From the NCBI GenBank assembly GCA_029257755.1, contig JARIAP010000023.1, positions 1 through 12,152 on the forward strand: DNA of 12,152 bases, read 5' to 3'. This stretch comes from Helicobacter sp. (GTDB lineage: Bacteria > Campylobacterota > Campylobacteria > Campylobacterales > Helicobacteraceae). Below are positions 1 through 6,756 of the stretch, one piece after another. How positions within the stretch are numbered: position 1 is the first letter of the stretch; each line of letters opens with the position of its first letter. Both the position numbers and the translations under genes were made by a program. Under the pieces are notes generated by a model, which was not told where the DNA came from, searched no databases, and worked only from the letters and a program-made list of their open reading frames with translations.

Positions 1-607
1 CATACAATCTAGTCCCAATATAATGATTAAAAAATTTTTGATATCCGCCACTACCACCATATACAATTGGTGTAGCTCTAGTTATTGTAAATTCATCTTT
101 AATGTAACCACTTGTATAAATATCAAGCACACCTATACTAACACCAAAAAACAAACCACTTTTTTTTAAAGCATCATTATAACTTTGTGCAATTGCGTTA
201 AATCTTATTGCACTATCCCTTTTTTCTATATACCCACCATATGGTATATTCATTTGTTCTCGATCGTTTAATTGCTGTTTAAGGCTAAAAACCTCATATC
301 TCAATGATTGCAAATATTTTAACATTTCTTTATAGTCTTTATCATTATTTTTTATTATATCGCTCTTGTGTTTCTCTTGTTGTGCTTTTGTTTTTATTTC
401 TTGTGTTGAATCTATTTGTTTTGCTTTCTTTAATGTGCTATTAATATTTATATTTGTAAAAGAATTTACATTATACTTACTATTTTTACCTTTTTTTACA
501 TTTATACTTTTTTTAATTATCTCTTCACTTTGTTGTGCATATAATATTTTACTAAATAAGAAAAATATTGTAAATAAAAAAAATAAAATAATTCTTAAAA
601 AATCCAT
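1..607 (-). CDS. Helicobacter-type outer-membrane beta-barrel protein, partial (C-terminus outside window)
   Basis: Reading the reverse strand from the ATG at 607 gives an open frame to the window edge (about 202 residues, no stop). Residues 1-24 form a signal peptide: a hydrophobic core rich in Phe, Leu and Ile ending in LYA, cleavage expected before QQSEE. A Lys/Asn-rich helical stretch follows, with a coiled-coil-like segment near residues 85-105. The first barrel strand is likely LFFGVSIGV. Near the edge comes GGYQKFFNHYIGTRLY, which matches the GYQ-FFN-GLR-YG pattern of Helicobacter outer-membrane proteins. The start overlaps the preceding gene by 13 nt and no Shine-Dalgarno is visible, so translation is probably coupled. 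It is the fourth gene of the OMP run. Membership of the OMP superfamily is well supported; the specific role (adhesin, porin) cannot be told. Confidence 0.85.
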   Translation of the reverse strand, partial: MDFLRIILFFLFTIFFLFSKILYAQQSEEIIKKSINVKKGKNSKYNVNSFTNININSTLKKAKQIDSTQEIKTKAQQEKHKSDIIKNNDKDYKEMLKYLQSLRYEVFSLKQQLNDREQMNIPYGGYIEKRDSAIRFNAIAQSYNDALKKSGLFFGVSIGVLDIYTSGYIKDEFTITRATPIVYGGSGGYQKFFNHYIGTRLY

Positions 608-1509
608 GAATAACTCATTATATAATTTGTTTCATAATTTACCTGTCTTTCATCTTTATAATATGATATTAAAGCTGACATAAATATTCTTTCTATTTCT
701 AATCTATGGTGTTTAGCAAAATTCCAACTAGCCCCAATGTGTAAATTCACATTAACTAAAACAGATTTTGAAAATATATATCCACCAAACCCAAATCCAG
801 CAAATATCCCAAAATAATTATTTTTTGAAAATACTGACACATCTCTAAGCACAGAAAATCTAGTTCCATAGTATTGCATTGAATTTCTTATTTTCCAAAC
901 TCCACCATATAACCCAAATATTTCTGCTTTTAAACCAGAATTATTGTTAAAATACCTTAAATAACCAATTTTAAAGATTCCAGCAGTATTAACACCATTA
1001 ATATTCACACCCAGTGATTGATTACTAGGATGTCTAAAATCAAGTAAAAATCCTATTCCAACATAATATCCACTTCTATTTTTATTTATAAGCCATTTTA
1101 TTTTATTGTTGTCAATTTCTATAATTTGTGATTTAAGCATATATGCTTCTTTTTCTAATTCATGTATTTTAGATTCTATATCTTCATTTTTAATATTATA
1201 CATATTAAAATAATCATGAGTTGTTAAACTAGGTTTTATTTTTTCTAATTTATCATTAAATATAGAATCTTCTTGCATATTTTCGCTTTTTACATAATTT
1301 GTAGATTCTAAATCATGTAAAAATTTTTTTGGTAAAGGCAAAGAGTTATTTAATATGCTTTTTTTATCTTGCAATAAAACATCGTTTAAAAAAAGATCTG
1401 TATTATTGGCAAATAAATTACCAAAATATATAATATAAAAATACAATATAATACTAAATTTTCTGTAAAATATTATTGATTTAACCATACAAATCAAATT
1501 AGAAAACAT
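595..1509 (-). CDS. Helicobacter-type outer-membrane beta-barrel protein (third gene of run)
   Basis: This open frame encodes about 304 residues from the ATG at 1509. The N-terminus has a basic stretch, a hydrophobic segment rich in Ile, Tyr and Phe, and a cleavage-like end LFA before NN. A polar region with a helical/coiled segment follows (IESKIHELEKEAYMLKSQ). The C-terminal half alternates hydrophobic and polar strands starting at YYVGIGFLLDF and includes RYFNNNSGLKAEIFG, a variant of the FFN-GLR motif. It ends in SYSWIF, a C-terminal aromatic as expected for BAM recognition. Start choice is uncertain: ATGs at 1521, 1509 and 1488 are in frame. I chose 1509 because it gives an 11-nt overlap with the upstream gene, as at the neighbouring junction. 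The ATG at 1488 gives a shorter signal peptide and a 10-nt gap. None has a clear ribosome-binding site. The substrate or ligand is unknown. Confidence 0.85.
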   Translation of the reverse strand: MFSNLICMVKSIIFYRKFSIILYFYIIYFGNLFANNTDLFLNDVLLQDKKSILNNSLPLPKKFLHDLESTNYVKSENMQEDSIFNDKLEKIKPSLTTHDYFNMYNIKNEDIESKIHELEKEAYMLKSQIIEIDNNKIKWLINKNRSGYYVGIGFLLDFRHPSNQSLGVNINGVNTAGIFKIGYLRYFNNNSGLKAEIFGLYGGVWKIRNSMQYYGTRFSVLRDVSVFSKNNYFGIFAGFGFGGYIFSKSVLVNVNLHIGASWNFAKHHRLEIERIFMSALISYYKDERQVNYETNYIMSYSWIF

Positions 1510-2383
1510 ATACCCATCCAATGCTTAAGTTAATTGGTTGTGTAAAATCCGATGAATACAAATTATTTGGATTTTGAACTACATTGTCTAATTTTCTAGT
1601 AACATAACTTCCATAATGATAGAAAAAAGTTTTTGCAACAATTTCAAGTTTATGTGTATCTTTGAAAGAAAAATAGAATAATAAAGAAATATTTGAAGCA
1701 AATCCATTTAACTTATCCCAATATGCGTCTTTATAAGTCATATATCCAACACCAAAGCCACCACCAAAACCAAAACGCAAAAAACTAGAAATTGGCATTT
1801 CATACATAACTTCTGCATTAATATTTGTTGAACTAAATGAGCTATCCACAAAATCTACAAATGGATTATTCTTTAAAGAAGATAAAACATTACTAGCAAG
1901 AAAAGAATCAAAATATATCTTCAATCCTATATTTTTACTAGCAATTCCTAGAAAATTTTGAAACCCAATCTTTAAATTTATTGTTGGTAAAACATTTATA
2001 TTATCTAATACTGCTGTAAATGTACTTCCAATTTGCAACCCAAGAAAAAGCTGTGTTTTATATTCACTATTATTTAACTTTTGTAGTGCTACTTCTTTTT
2101 CCTTTTGATTTTTTGCATCATTTACACCAATTTGTAAATTTTCTATAGAGTTTTGTTCTAATTTGAGTGTATGTTTATTTTCCCTTTCATATACTTCTTG
2201 TATAGAATCTTTTACTTTTTCCATACGCTCTATAGAGATATTAATACTAGTATTATATCTTTGTTTAAATTTATCTATTTTATCTTGCAAATTAGAATCA
2301 TTATTTATATTGCTGTCTTTATGATTTCCATATGTCATACAAATTGAAGCAATAAAACATATAATAATCTTTTTAAAATACAT
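1499..2383 (-). CDS. Helicobacter-type outer-membrane beta-barrel protein (second gene of run)
   Basis: About 294 residues from the ATG at 2383. The signal peptide MYFKKIIICFIASICMTYG has a Lys-Lys n-region and a short hydrophobic core. A long charged helical segment follows (roughly residues 25-105, rich in Lys, Glu, Asn and Gln), likely periplasmic or a coiled coil. The barrel begins at LFLGLQIGS and ends with the aromatic signal WVYVF. The motif LKIGFQNFLG-NIGLKIY is the family GYQ-FF-GLR-Y pattern in diverged form. The open frame extends upstream to 2446, but the upstream residues contain no signal-peptide character and would overlap the previous gene by 74 nt. Starting at 2383 (or 2389) puts a normal signal peptide at the N-terminus. 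There is no Shine-Dalgarno before it. The role beyond outer-membrane location is not inferable. Confidence 0.85.
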   Translation of the reverse strand: MYFKKIIICFIASICMTYGNHKDSNINNDSNLQDKIDKFKQRYNTSINISIERMEKVKDSIQEVYERENKHTLKLEQNSIENLQIGVNDAKNQKEKEVALQKLNNSEYKTQLFLGLQIGSTFTAVLDNINVLPTINLKIGFQNFLGIASKNIGLKIYFDSFLASNVLSSLKNNPFVDFVDSSFSSTNINAEVMYEMPISSFLRFGFGGGFGVGYMTYKDAYWDKLNGFASNISLLFYFSFKDTHKLEIVAKTFFYHYGSYVTRKLDNVVQNPNNLYSSDFTQPINLSIGWVYVF

Positions 2384-3110
2384 AATCATATCCAATAGTA
2401 ATTGCAGAACCAATAAAACCTCTTTGCAATCCCTGTGTATTTCCAAAATATAATCCTATTTTATGATGTGTGATATATCTTACACTTATGCCCATGTTAA
2501 TTTTATACCCAACCTCATAACTATCAAAATTAGTTGCTAATCCGGCTATTTTTGTAAAACCAAGTCCTAAACCAATATTTAAACTACCAATAAATTTATC
2601 ATATTCTAAAAAATCCCATAACATATCCGTATTAATGCCAGTAAAAAATAAACCATATCTACCAAAACTAACATTATAATCTATGTATATTTGATAACCA
2701 AAACTATTAACCGGAAATACATTACTTGTATATTTTTGGTAACCAGCCCTAAGCCCAAACAAATTATAATTAACAATGTATTTAATACTTGTTGTTTTTG
2801 TAATATCAAGATATCCAAATAAAGGCATAAAAATATTAATATTAAAACCATATAACATTCCAACAAAAAAAGCATTTTTCTTTTGTGCCTTATCAACACT
2901 TTGTATAGTCTCTATAATATCTTTATCATAGAATTTATTGCTTAATTTTATAAATGGATAATATTTAGAATCCAAGTTTTTATAATCAATATTATATGGA
3001 TTTGCTTTGTTTGTTTCTTGTTGTTTTTTAGTATTTACAGAATCATTTGCATATAAAACTTGAAAAAACACAATAATTAAATAAAAATATAAATAGGATC
3101 TCAAATCCAC
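2373..3110 (-). CDS. Helicobacter-type outer-membrane beta-barrel protein (first gene of run)
   Basis: 245 residues starting at a GTG codon (3108-3110), which is the first possible start after an in-frame TGA six bases further upstream; a TTG at 3104 is the only close alternative. Residues 1-21 are a signal peptide ending VLYA, cleaved before NDSV. A short polar linker leads to the barrel, which starts near residue 80 at FFVGMLYGFNI. LFGLRAGYQKY is the family motif, and the protein ends in GYDYVF. It is the shortest of the four barrels here and lacks the long helical segment of its neighbours. An extended -10 lies about 30 nt upstream, so this is probably the first cistron of the OMP operon. 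The GTG start without a strong ribosome-binding site suggests modest initiation. Function beyond an outer-membrane barrel is unknown. Confidence 0.85.
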   Translation of the reverse strand: MDLRSYLYFYLIIVFFQVLYANDSVNTKKQQETNKANPYNIDYKNLDSKYYPFIKLSNKFYDKDIIETIQSVDKAQKKNAFFVGMLYGFNINIFMPLFGYLDITKTTSIKYIVNYNLFGLRAGYQKYTSNVFPVNSFGYQIYIDYNVSFGRYGLFFTGINTDMLWDFLEYDKFIGSLNIGLGLGFTKIAGLATNFDSYEVGYKINMGISVRYITHHKIGLYFGNTQGLQRGFIGSAITIGYDYVF

Positions 3111-3140
3111 CCCAATTCAAAATATATAATTATTGAAAAT

Positions 3141-3149
3141 ATTTTAGCA
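3141..3149 (-). promoter_or_regulatory. Extended -10 promoter for the OMP operon
   Basis: On the minus strand the sequence reads TGCTAAAAT preceded by a run of six T, the T-tract plus extended -10 arrangement usual for sigma-70 promoters in Campylobacterota, where a conserved -35 is often missing. Transcription would start near 3134, leaving a leader of about 24 nt before the GTG at 3110. No other equally good -10 lies between 3110 and 3200 on this strand. Confidence 0.6.
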
Positions 3150-3226
3150 AAAAATTAATACAATCTAAGCAATAAAATTTATAAAATAAATATGTTAAAT
3201 AATAATATCTTTATCTTAGCTACATA

Positions 3227-3259
3227 TATTTGTAAAATTGTAGCCTATATTTACAAATA
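3227..3259. promoter_or_regulatory. 10-bp perfect inverted repeat in divergent intergenic region (possible operator)
   Basis: TATTTGTAAA (3227-3236) and TTTACAAATA (3250-3259) are perfect reverse complements separated by 13 nt. Neither strand has a T-tract following the repeat, so it does not look like a terminator. It sits in the 288-nt gap between the OMP operon and the deacetylase gene, upstream of both, which suits a regulator-binding site. A TAAAAT at 3233-3238 within it could be a plus-strand -10. The rest of the gap (3111-3398) is AT-rich and holds no gene I can support. The regulator is unknown; it does not match the Fur or NikR consensus well enough to name either. Confidence 0.35.
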
Positions 3260-3398
3260 AAAAATTAAACTAAAAAGTTCATAAATTTATTCTAATAAAT
3301 ACAATTTTAATAAGATAAAAAATAAAATATAAAATAACACATTAACAAAAAATATGAAACTATGTCGATTTACATAAATTCAATTTTAAAGAAAGAAT

Positions 3399-4349
3399 AT
3401 GAAAAAAGGCATAATAATATTATTTACAATATCTTGCATATTAATTTTATTGTATTTTTTGTTTCAAGATAAAAAAGAAAACGATGCAATAGACTTTCAA
3501 CAAATCAACCAAATAACTAAAACACAAACAATAATAAATTTAAGTTTAAAAGATGCAGATATACATGATTTCAATGAAAATGAAATATATACGGACAATA
3601 AATATAAAGAAGATAGCATAAAAACTCATGTATATATAAAGAAAAATTTGCAAGAAGAAACAAAAAAACATGATAAACCTAAAGTAGCAATAATAATTGA
3701 TGATTTAGCGAACCCAAAAGACATTAAAACATTTAATTCTTTAGGATTAAAAATAAATTTATCTTTAATGCCTAAGCATAGTTTTAGTAAATATAATCCA
3801 GAAATCGCAAAAAAACTCAATTTCTATATGATACATTTACCATTAGAAGCACAATCGTTTGAGCAACAAGGTGTAAGGGTATTGCATAAGGGGGATTCTA
3901 TGGAAATAGTCCAAAAATACATTGATGATATAAAAAAAGATTTTCCTAATCTTAAATATATCAATAATCATACTGGAAGCAAATACACAGCAAGCAAAGA
4001 AGATATGTGCAAACTTCTCAAAGCACTTGATAAACACAATATAACTTTTGTAGATTCTAAAACTTCATCAAGCAATGTTATAAAAGAACTATTTGAAGAA
4101 AGAAAACAAGTGTATCTTGCAAGAAATATATTTCTCGATAATGAATCTAATGTTGAATATACTTCTAAACAGCTTGATAAGGCACTAAGTTTTGCAAATA
4201 AAAATGGATTTGTAATAGCTATAGGACATCCAAAAAATACAACATTAGAAGCTATAAAAAAGTATAAACAAAAATTAGCAAATGAATATGAAGTTGTTTA
4301 TATATATGAATTAGATAAATGGTTGCAAAATAAAACAATAAATCATTAG
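3399..4349 (+). CDS. Divergent polysaccharide deacetylase family protein (YibQ/DUF610 type), membrane-anchored
   Basis: 316 residues. Residues 4-22 are a hydrophobic segment with a preceding Lys-Lys, so the protein is probably anchored in the inner membrane with its domain in the periplasm; a polar linker runs to about residue 93. The divergent polysaccharide deacetylase domain covers roughly 94-308. It shows VAIIIDDL (D101, D102), MIHLPLE (H146), the NNHTGS block (189-194, H191), FVDSKT (217-222), RNIFLD (242-247) and AIGHP (274-278), all hallmark blocks of the family. Family members are presumed to act on envelope glycans, but the substrate is not established. An AAGAAAG ribosome-binding site lies a few bases before the ATG. 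It is divergent from the OMP operon. Its promoter is not clear: weak TAAAAT-like boxes occur at 3233 and 3328. Confidence 0.88.
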   Translation: MKKGIIILFTISCILILLYFLFQDKKENDAIDFQQINQITKTQTIINLSLKDADIHDFNENEIYTDNKYKEDSIKTHVYIKKNLQEETKKHDKPKVAIIIDDLANPKDIKTFNSLGLKINLSLMPKHSFSKYNPEIAKKLNFYMIHLPLEAQSFEQQGVRVLHKGDSMEIVQKYIDDIKKDFPNLKYINNHTGSKYTASKEDMCKLLKALDKHNITFVDSKTSSSNVIKELFEERKQVYLARNIFLDNESNVEYTSKQLDKALSFANKNGFVIAIGHPKNTTLEAIKKYKQKLANEYEVVYIYELDKWLQNKTINH

Positions 4350-4351
4350 TT

Positions 4352-4360
4352 TGCTATAAT
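4352..4360 (+). promoter_or_regulatory. Extended -10 promoter (TGCTATAAT)
   Basis: A perfect extended -10, TGCTATAAT, begins three bases after the TAG of the deacetylase gene. Transcription would start near 4367 and read into the membrane protein gene and then coaD, tmk and the ComF-family gene. This makes the downstream genes a unit that can be transcribed separately from the deacetylase. Confidence 0.6.
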
Positions 4361-4412
4361 ACAAAAAACATATTTTATTTTTATAATTTTTCTAAATTTA
4401 TAAAATTTTAAG

Positions 4413-4418
4413 TATAAT
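4413..4418 (+). promoter_or_regulatory. Second candidate -10 (TATAAT)
   Basis: TATAAT lies in an AT-rich setting about 58 nt downstream of the TGCTATAAT box. It would start transcription near 4425, about 24 nt before the ATG at 4449. It lacks the TG extension, so it is the weaker candidate of the two. Confidence 0.35.
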
Positions 4419-4448
4419 CATTTTTTTAATGAAATGAGAAGGATTTGC

Positions 4449-4850
4449 ATGTATTCTTATTTATTTTACACTATTATATGGTCTGTGTGTTTTATACTTG
4501 TTGTGCCTGTCATGATTGTTGGTATAATATATGTTTTTATGAGTAATAAAACCCCTAAAAAATCTGAAGACACATTAAAAATCATGTATGAAATCATAAA
4601 AGGGGCAAAAACAAAACAAGCATTTAGTGCTTCTTTAGAACAATTTAAGAAAAAATATGGAGTTATAACAGATGAAAGTAAAATTGATTTGTGGATTCAA
4701 TGTGTAAAGGAATTAGCAAAATCAACGCATTGGGATACAGATGCAATAGCAAAATTTGGGCAAGAATTAGAAGATAAAAATACAGCACAAGCAAAAAAAA
4801 TTTCTGTTGCAATATCCACGGTTTTAAAAACAAAAGATCAAAAGAAATAA
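4449..4850 (+). CDS. Unrecognised single-span membrane protein
   Basis: I do not recognise this family. The ATG at 4449 is preferred over the in-frame ATG at 4434 because AGAAGGA (4437-4443), a strong ribosome-binding site, sits 5 nt before it. The product is 133 residues. Residues 6-30 form one long hydrophobic helix with an internal Pro. The remaining hundred residues are soluble, predicted helical and rich in Lys, Ala, Gln and Glu, with a mid-domain WIQCVKELAKSTHW and a basic tail. The orientation is probably N-out with the soluble part in the cytoplasm, judging by the Lys-Lys just after the helix, but this is inference. It is 15 nt upstream of coaD and likely co-transcribed with it. There are no Cys pairs, nucleotide motifs or catalytic signature. 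Confidence 0.8.
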   Translation: MYSYLFYTIIWSVCFILVVPVMIVGIIYVFMSNKTPKKSEDTLKIMYEIIKGAKTKQAFSASLEQFKKKYGVITDESKIDLWIQCVKELAKSTHWDTDAIAKFGQELEDKNTAQAKKISVAISTVLKTKDQKK

Positions 4851-4865
4851 TAAGGTAAATATTGT

Positions 4866-5369
4866 ATGAATAAATTAGCAATTTATCCCGGAACATTTGA
4901 TCCCATAACAAATGGGCATTTAGATATAGTCAAAAGAAGTAGTAAAATGTTTGAAAAAGTTGTTATTGCTGTGGCTAGTTCTGATAACAAACATCCATTA
5001 TATGACTTAAAACAAAGAGAAGAGATGATAAATCTTGTATTGCAGGATAATATAGATGAAATACAAAACATAAGCTGCATTACATTTAAAAATCTTTTAG
5101 CTACACTAGCAAAGCAACTACAAGCAAAAGTTATTATAAGGGGGTTAAGAGTTGTTAGTGATTTTGAATATGAATTGCAAATGGGTTATGCTAATGCTTC
5201 TTTAAATAATGAGCTTGATACAATTTACTTTATGCCAACATTAAAAAATGCCTTTATAAGTTCATCTATAGTGAGAAGTATAATTTTGCATAATGGTAAC
5301 TTTGAACATTTAGTGCCACAAAGCATACATAACTACATAAGAAAAAATACATTTAAAGCAAATAAATGA
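4866..5369 (+). CDS. coaD: Phosphopantetheine adenylyltransferase
   Basis: 167 residues, the normal length. This cytoplasmic enzyme transfers AMP from ATP to 4'-phosphopantetheine to give dephospho-CoA, the penultimate step of CoA synthesis. The nucleotidyltransferase signature is complete: [14 protein letters not shown] (7-20) with the TxGH ATP site (T15, H18), RGLR (92-95), DFEYELQM (99-106) and ISSSIVR (131-137), the family's ISSTxVR with Ser for Thr. AAGG lies 10 nt before the ATG. Its last four bases overlap the ATG of tmk. The order coaD, tmk, comF-like is, as I recall, the same as in Helicobacter pylori, which supports genus-level placement. Nothing unusual was noted in the protein. 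Confidence 0.97.
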   Translation: MNKLAIYPGTFDPITNGHLDIVKRSSKMFEKVVIAVASSDNKHPLYDLKQREEMINLVLQDNIDEIQNISCITFKNLLATLAKQLQAKVIIRGLRVVSDFEYELQMGYANASLNNELDTIYFMPTLKNAFISSSIVRSIILHNGNFEHLVPQSIHNYIRKNTFKANK

Positions 5370-5998
5370 AATATTTTGTTATAGAAGGTATTGATACAAG
5401 TGGCAAAACAACACAATACAATATGTTAAGGCAAAAGTTTTCATGTGTATATTTATCCGAATATAAAGATTCTAATGATATTATTTTGCTTAATGAACCG
5501 GGTGGCACAGAGTTTGGAAATCTAATAAGAGATATATTATTAAATGGGCAATACAATATATCAAGCAGAGCATCATTTTTACTTTTCTTAGCACAAAGAG
5601 CAGAAATATTTGAAAAAATAAAACATTTAGACAATATTATAATTTCAGATAGAAGTCTTATATCAGGTATGGCTTATGCAAATACCTTAGATATAAAGCA
5701 AGCTTTAGAGCTAAATTTATTTGCAACACAATATAATTTACCACAAAAAATTGCTTTTTTAAAATTAACAAAAGATTCTTTGGAAAAAAGATTGGCAAAA
5801 AAAAGTATTGATAATATAGAAAAATTAGGCGTAGAATATCTCCTTAATATACAAAAAAGATTCATAGATATTTTTAAGTATTTAGAAGACATGAGATATA
5901 ATAATGAAAAAATACAGATTCCAGAAATTTTAATACTAGATGCAAATTTATCTATTAACACATTACATGAAGAAATTTGCAATTTCTTTGGAATCTAG
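5366..5998 (+). CDS. tmk: Thymidylate kinase
   Basis: 210 residues. It phosphorylates dTMP to dTDP with ATP in the cytoplasm. The P-loop is [10 protein letters not shown] (8-17; K14), with the dTMP-binding NEPGGTEFG (43-51), LLFLAQRAE (72-80) and the DRS motif (95-97) followed by SGMAYA. It overlaps coaD by 4 nt (ATGA), so the two are translationally coupled, and its TAG is followed immediately by the ATG of the ComF-family gene. It is somewhat longer than the ~190-residue Helicobacter enzyme as I remember it. The LID region (about 140-160) has Lys-Arg-Leu-Ala-Lys-Lys instead of a strongly Arg-rich loop. Identity is firm. Confidence 0.96.
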   Translation: MKYFVIEGIDTSGKTTQYNMLRQKFSCVYLSEYKDSNDIILLNEPGGTEFGNLIRDILLNGQYNISSRASFLLFLAQRAEIFEKIKHLDNIIISDRSLISGMAYANTLDIKQALELNLFATQYNLPQKIAFLKLTKDSLEKRLAKKSIDNIEKLGVEYLLNIQKRFIDIFKYLEDMRYNNEKIQIPEILILDANLSINTLHEEICNFFGI

Positions 5999-6586
5999 AT
6001 GTATTGTTGCATATGTTCTAAACTAAGTTTGTATATCATATGCAATAAATGTCTCAATAAACTATCACATATAGAATCAAAAAGAATACTTGCTAATGGG
6101 TTAAAGGTATTTAGCACATTTTCTTTTAGCGAATTAAAAATGCTTGTATCAAGTAAAAATAATATTATAGGAAGTAGAGTTTTTACGCGACTTGGTGTAT
6201 ATGGGGTAAAAAAATTTTTTGACTATAATAAAGAGATTTTAAATGTTGATAAAAAATATATAGCGGTTGTTTGTGTTAGAAACAACTTAATTGGTGCATA
6301 TTCTCATAGTGCTATTTTAGCAAAATGTTTTAAAAAATATGGATTTAATGTATTTTATAATTCTCTTATAATAGGAAATAATAGTCATTTCTCCTTACTC
6401 AATAAACAACAAAGGCAAAATATAGGAAGAAATTTTCATTTTAAAATTAAATCAACATTTAAAGGAATTATAATAATAGATGATATTATCACAACAGGAC
6501 AAACATTGCTAGAAGCTAGTGAAGCGATTAAACAAAACAATAATATACCATTATTTTCATGGACACTTTGTGACTCAAGGTTTTAA
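5999..6586 (+). CDS. ComF-family phosphoribosyltransferase-like protein
   Basis: 195 residues. The N-terminus has a small zinc-ribbon-like Cys set (C3/C4, C6, C15, C18: two CxxC pairs). The C-terminal half is a type I phosphoribosyltransferase fold with the PRPP-binding motif IIIIDDIITTGQT (157-169) and, ahead of it, NKQQRQNIGRNFHF (135-148), corresponding to the K-Q..R..N block of ComF proteins. ComF family members are linked to natural transformation, where they have been proposed to act with DNA processing factors at the inner membrane; the exact reaction is unsettled. It begins directly after the tmk stop with no spacing and no own ribosome-binding site apart from coding sequence, so it depends on coupling. 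It is the last gene of the plus-strand unit. Confidence 0.9.
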   Translation: MYCCICSKLSLYIICNKCLNKLSHIESKRILANGLKVFSTFSFSELKMLVSSKNNIIGSRVFTRLGVYGVKKFFDYNKEILNVDKKYIAVVCVRNNLIGAYSHSAILAKCFKKYGFNVFYNSLIIGNNSHFSLLNKQQRQNIGRNFHFKIKSTFKGIIIIDDIITTGQTLLEASEAIKQNNNIPLFSWTLCDSRF

Positions 6587-6703
6587 TTTCATATAAATAT
6601 AACAATAAAATAAACAAAAAATATGAAAAATAAATAAAAATAACTTCTTTAATTAATATAAACAATAAATCTAAGTTTTTACAAGACTAATTGATTGTTT
6701 AAT

Positions 6704-6728
6704 ATATAAAGAAAAACTTTATATTTTT
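6704..6728 (+). terminator. Weak intrinsic terminator after the coaD-tmk-comF-like unit
   Basis: ATATAAAG and CTTTATAT pair in an 8-bp stem around an AAAAA loop, followed by TTTTAT on the plus strand. There is a single G-C pair, so the hairpin is weak, but the position in the convergent gap between the ComF-family gene and the fucosyltransferase is right. On the opposite strand no T-run follows. The rest of the 170-nt gap is AT-rich with nothing else evident. Confidence 0.4.
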
Positions 6729-6756
6729 ATAGATAATTTAAAAATGATATTAATAA

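Noticed and set aside
160..583. Runs of eight A or T in the partial OMP gene (160-167 and 576-583, the latter in the signal peptide) as phase-variation switches
   Set aside because: At this base composition about seven or eight such runs are expected in the window by chance, and both reading frames here are intact.
366..683. Plus-strand open frame of 105 codons with many Phe and Leu codons
   Set aside because: It is the complement of two OMP genes, straddles their junction, and shows no ribosome-binding site. The hydrophobic composition is what the reverse of Lys/Asn-rich coding gives.
2384..2446. Longer N-terminus for the second OMP gene from the ATG at 2446
   Set aside because: The extra residues are not signal-peptide-like and would push the hydrophobic core to residue 25 onward; they simply lie in the open complement of the upstream gene's frame.
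3354..3377. Seven-codon leader frame (M-K-L-C-R-F-T-stop) before the deacetylase gene
   Set aside because: It has no ribosome-binding site and no attenuator hairpin follows; short frames of this kind are frequent by chance.
4434..4448. ATG at 4434 as start of the single-span membrane protein
   Set aside because: The ribosome-binding site AGAAGGA lies downstream of this ATG and correctly spaced for the ATG at 4449.
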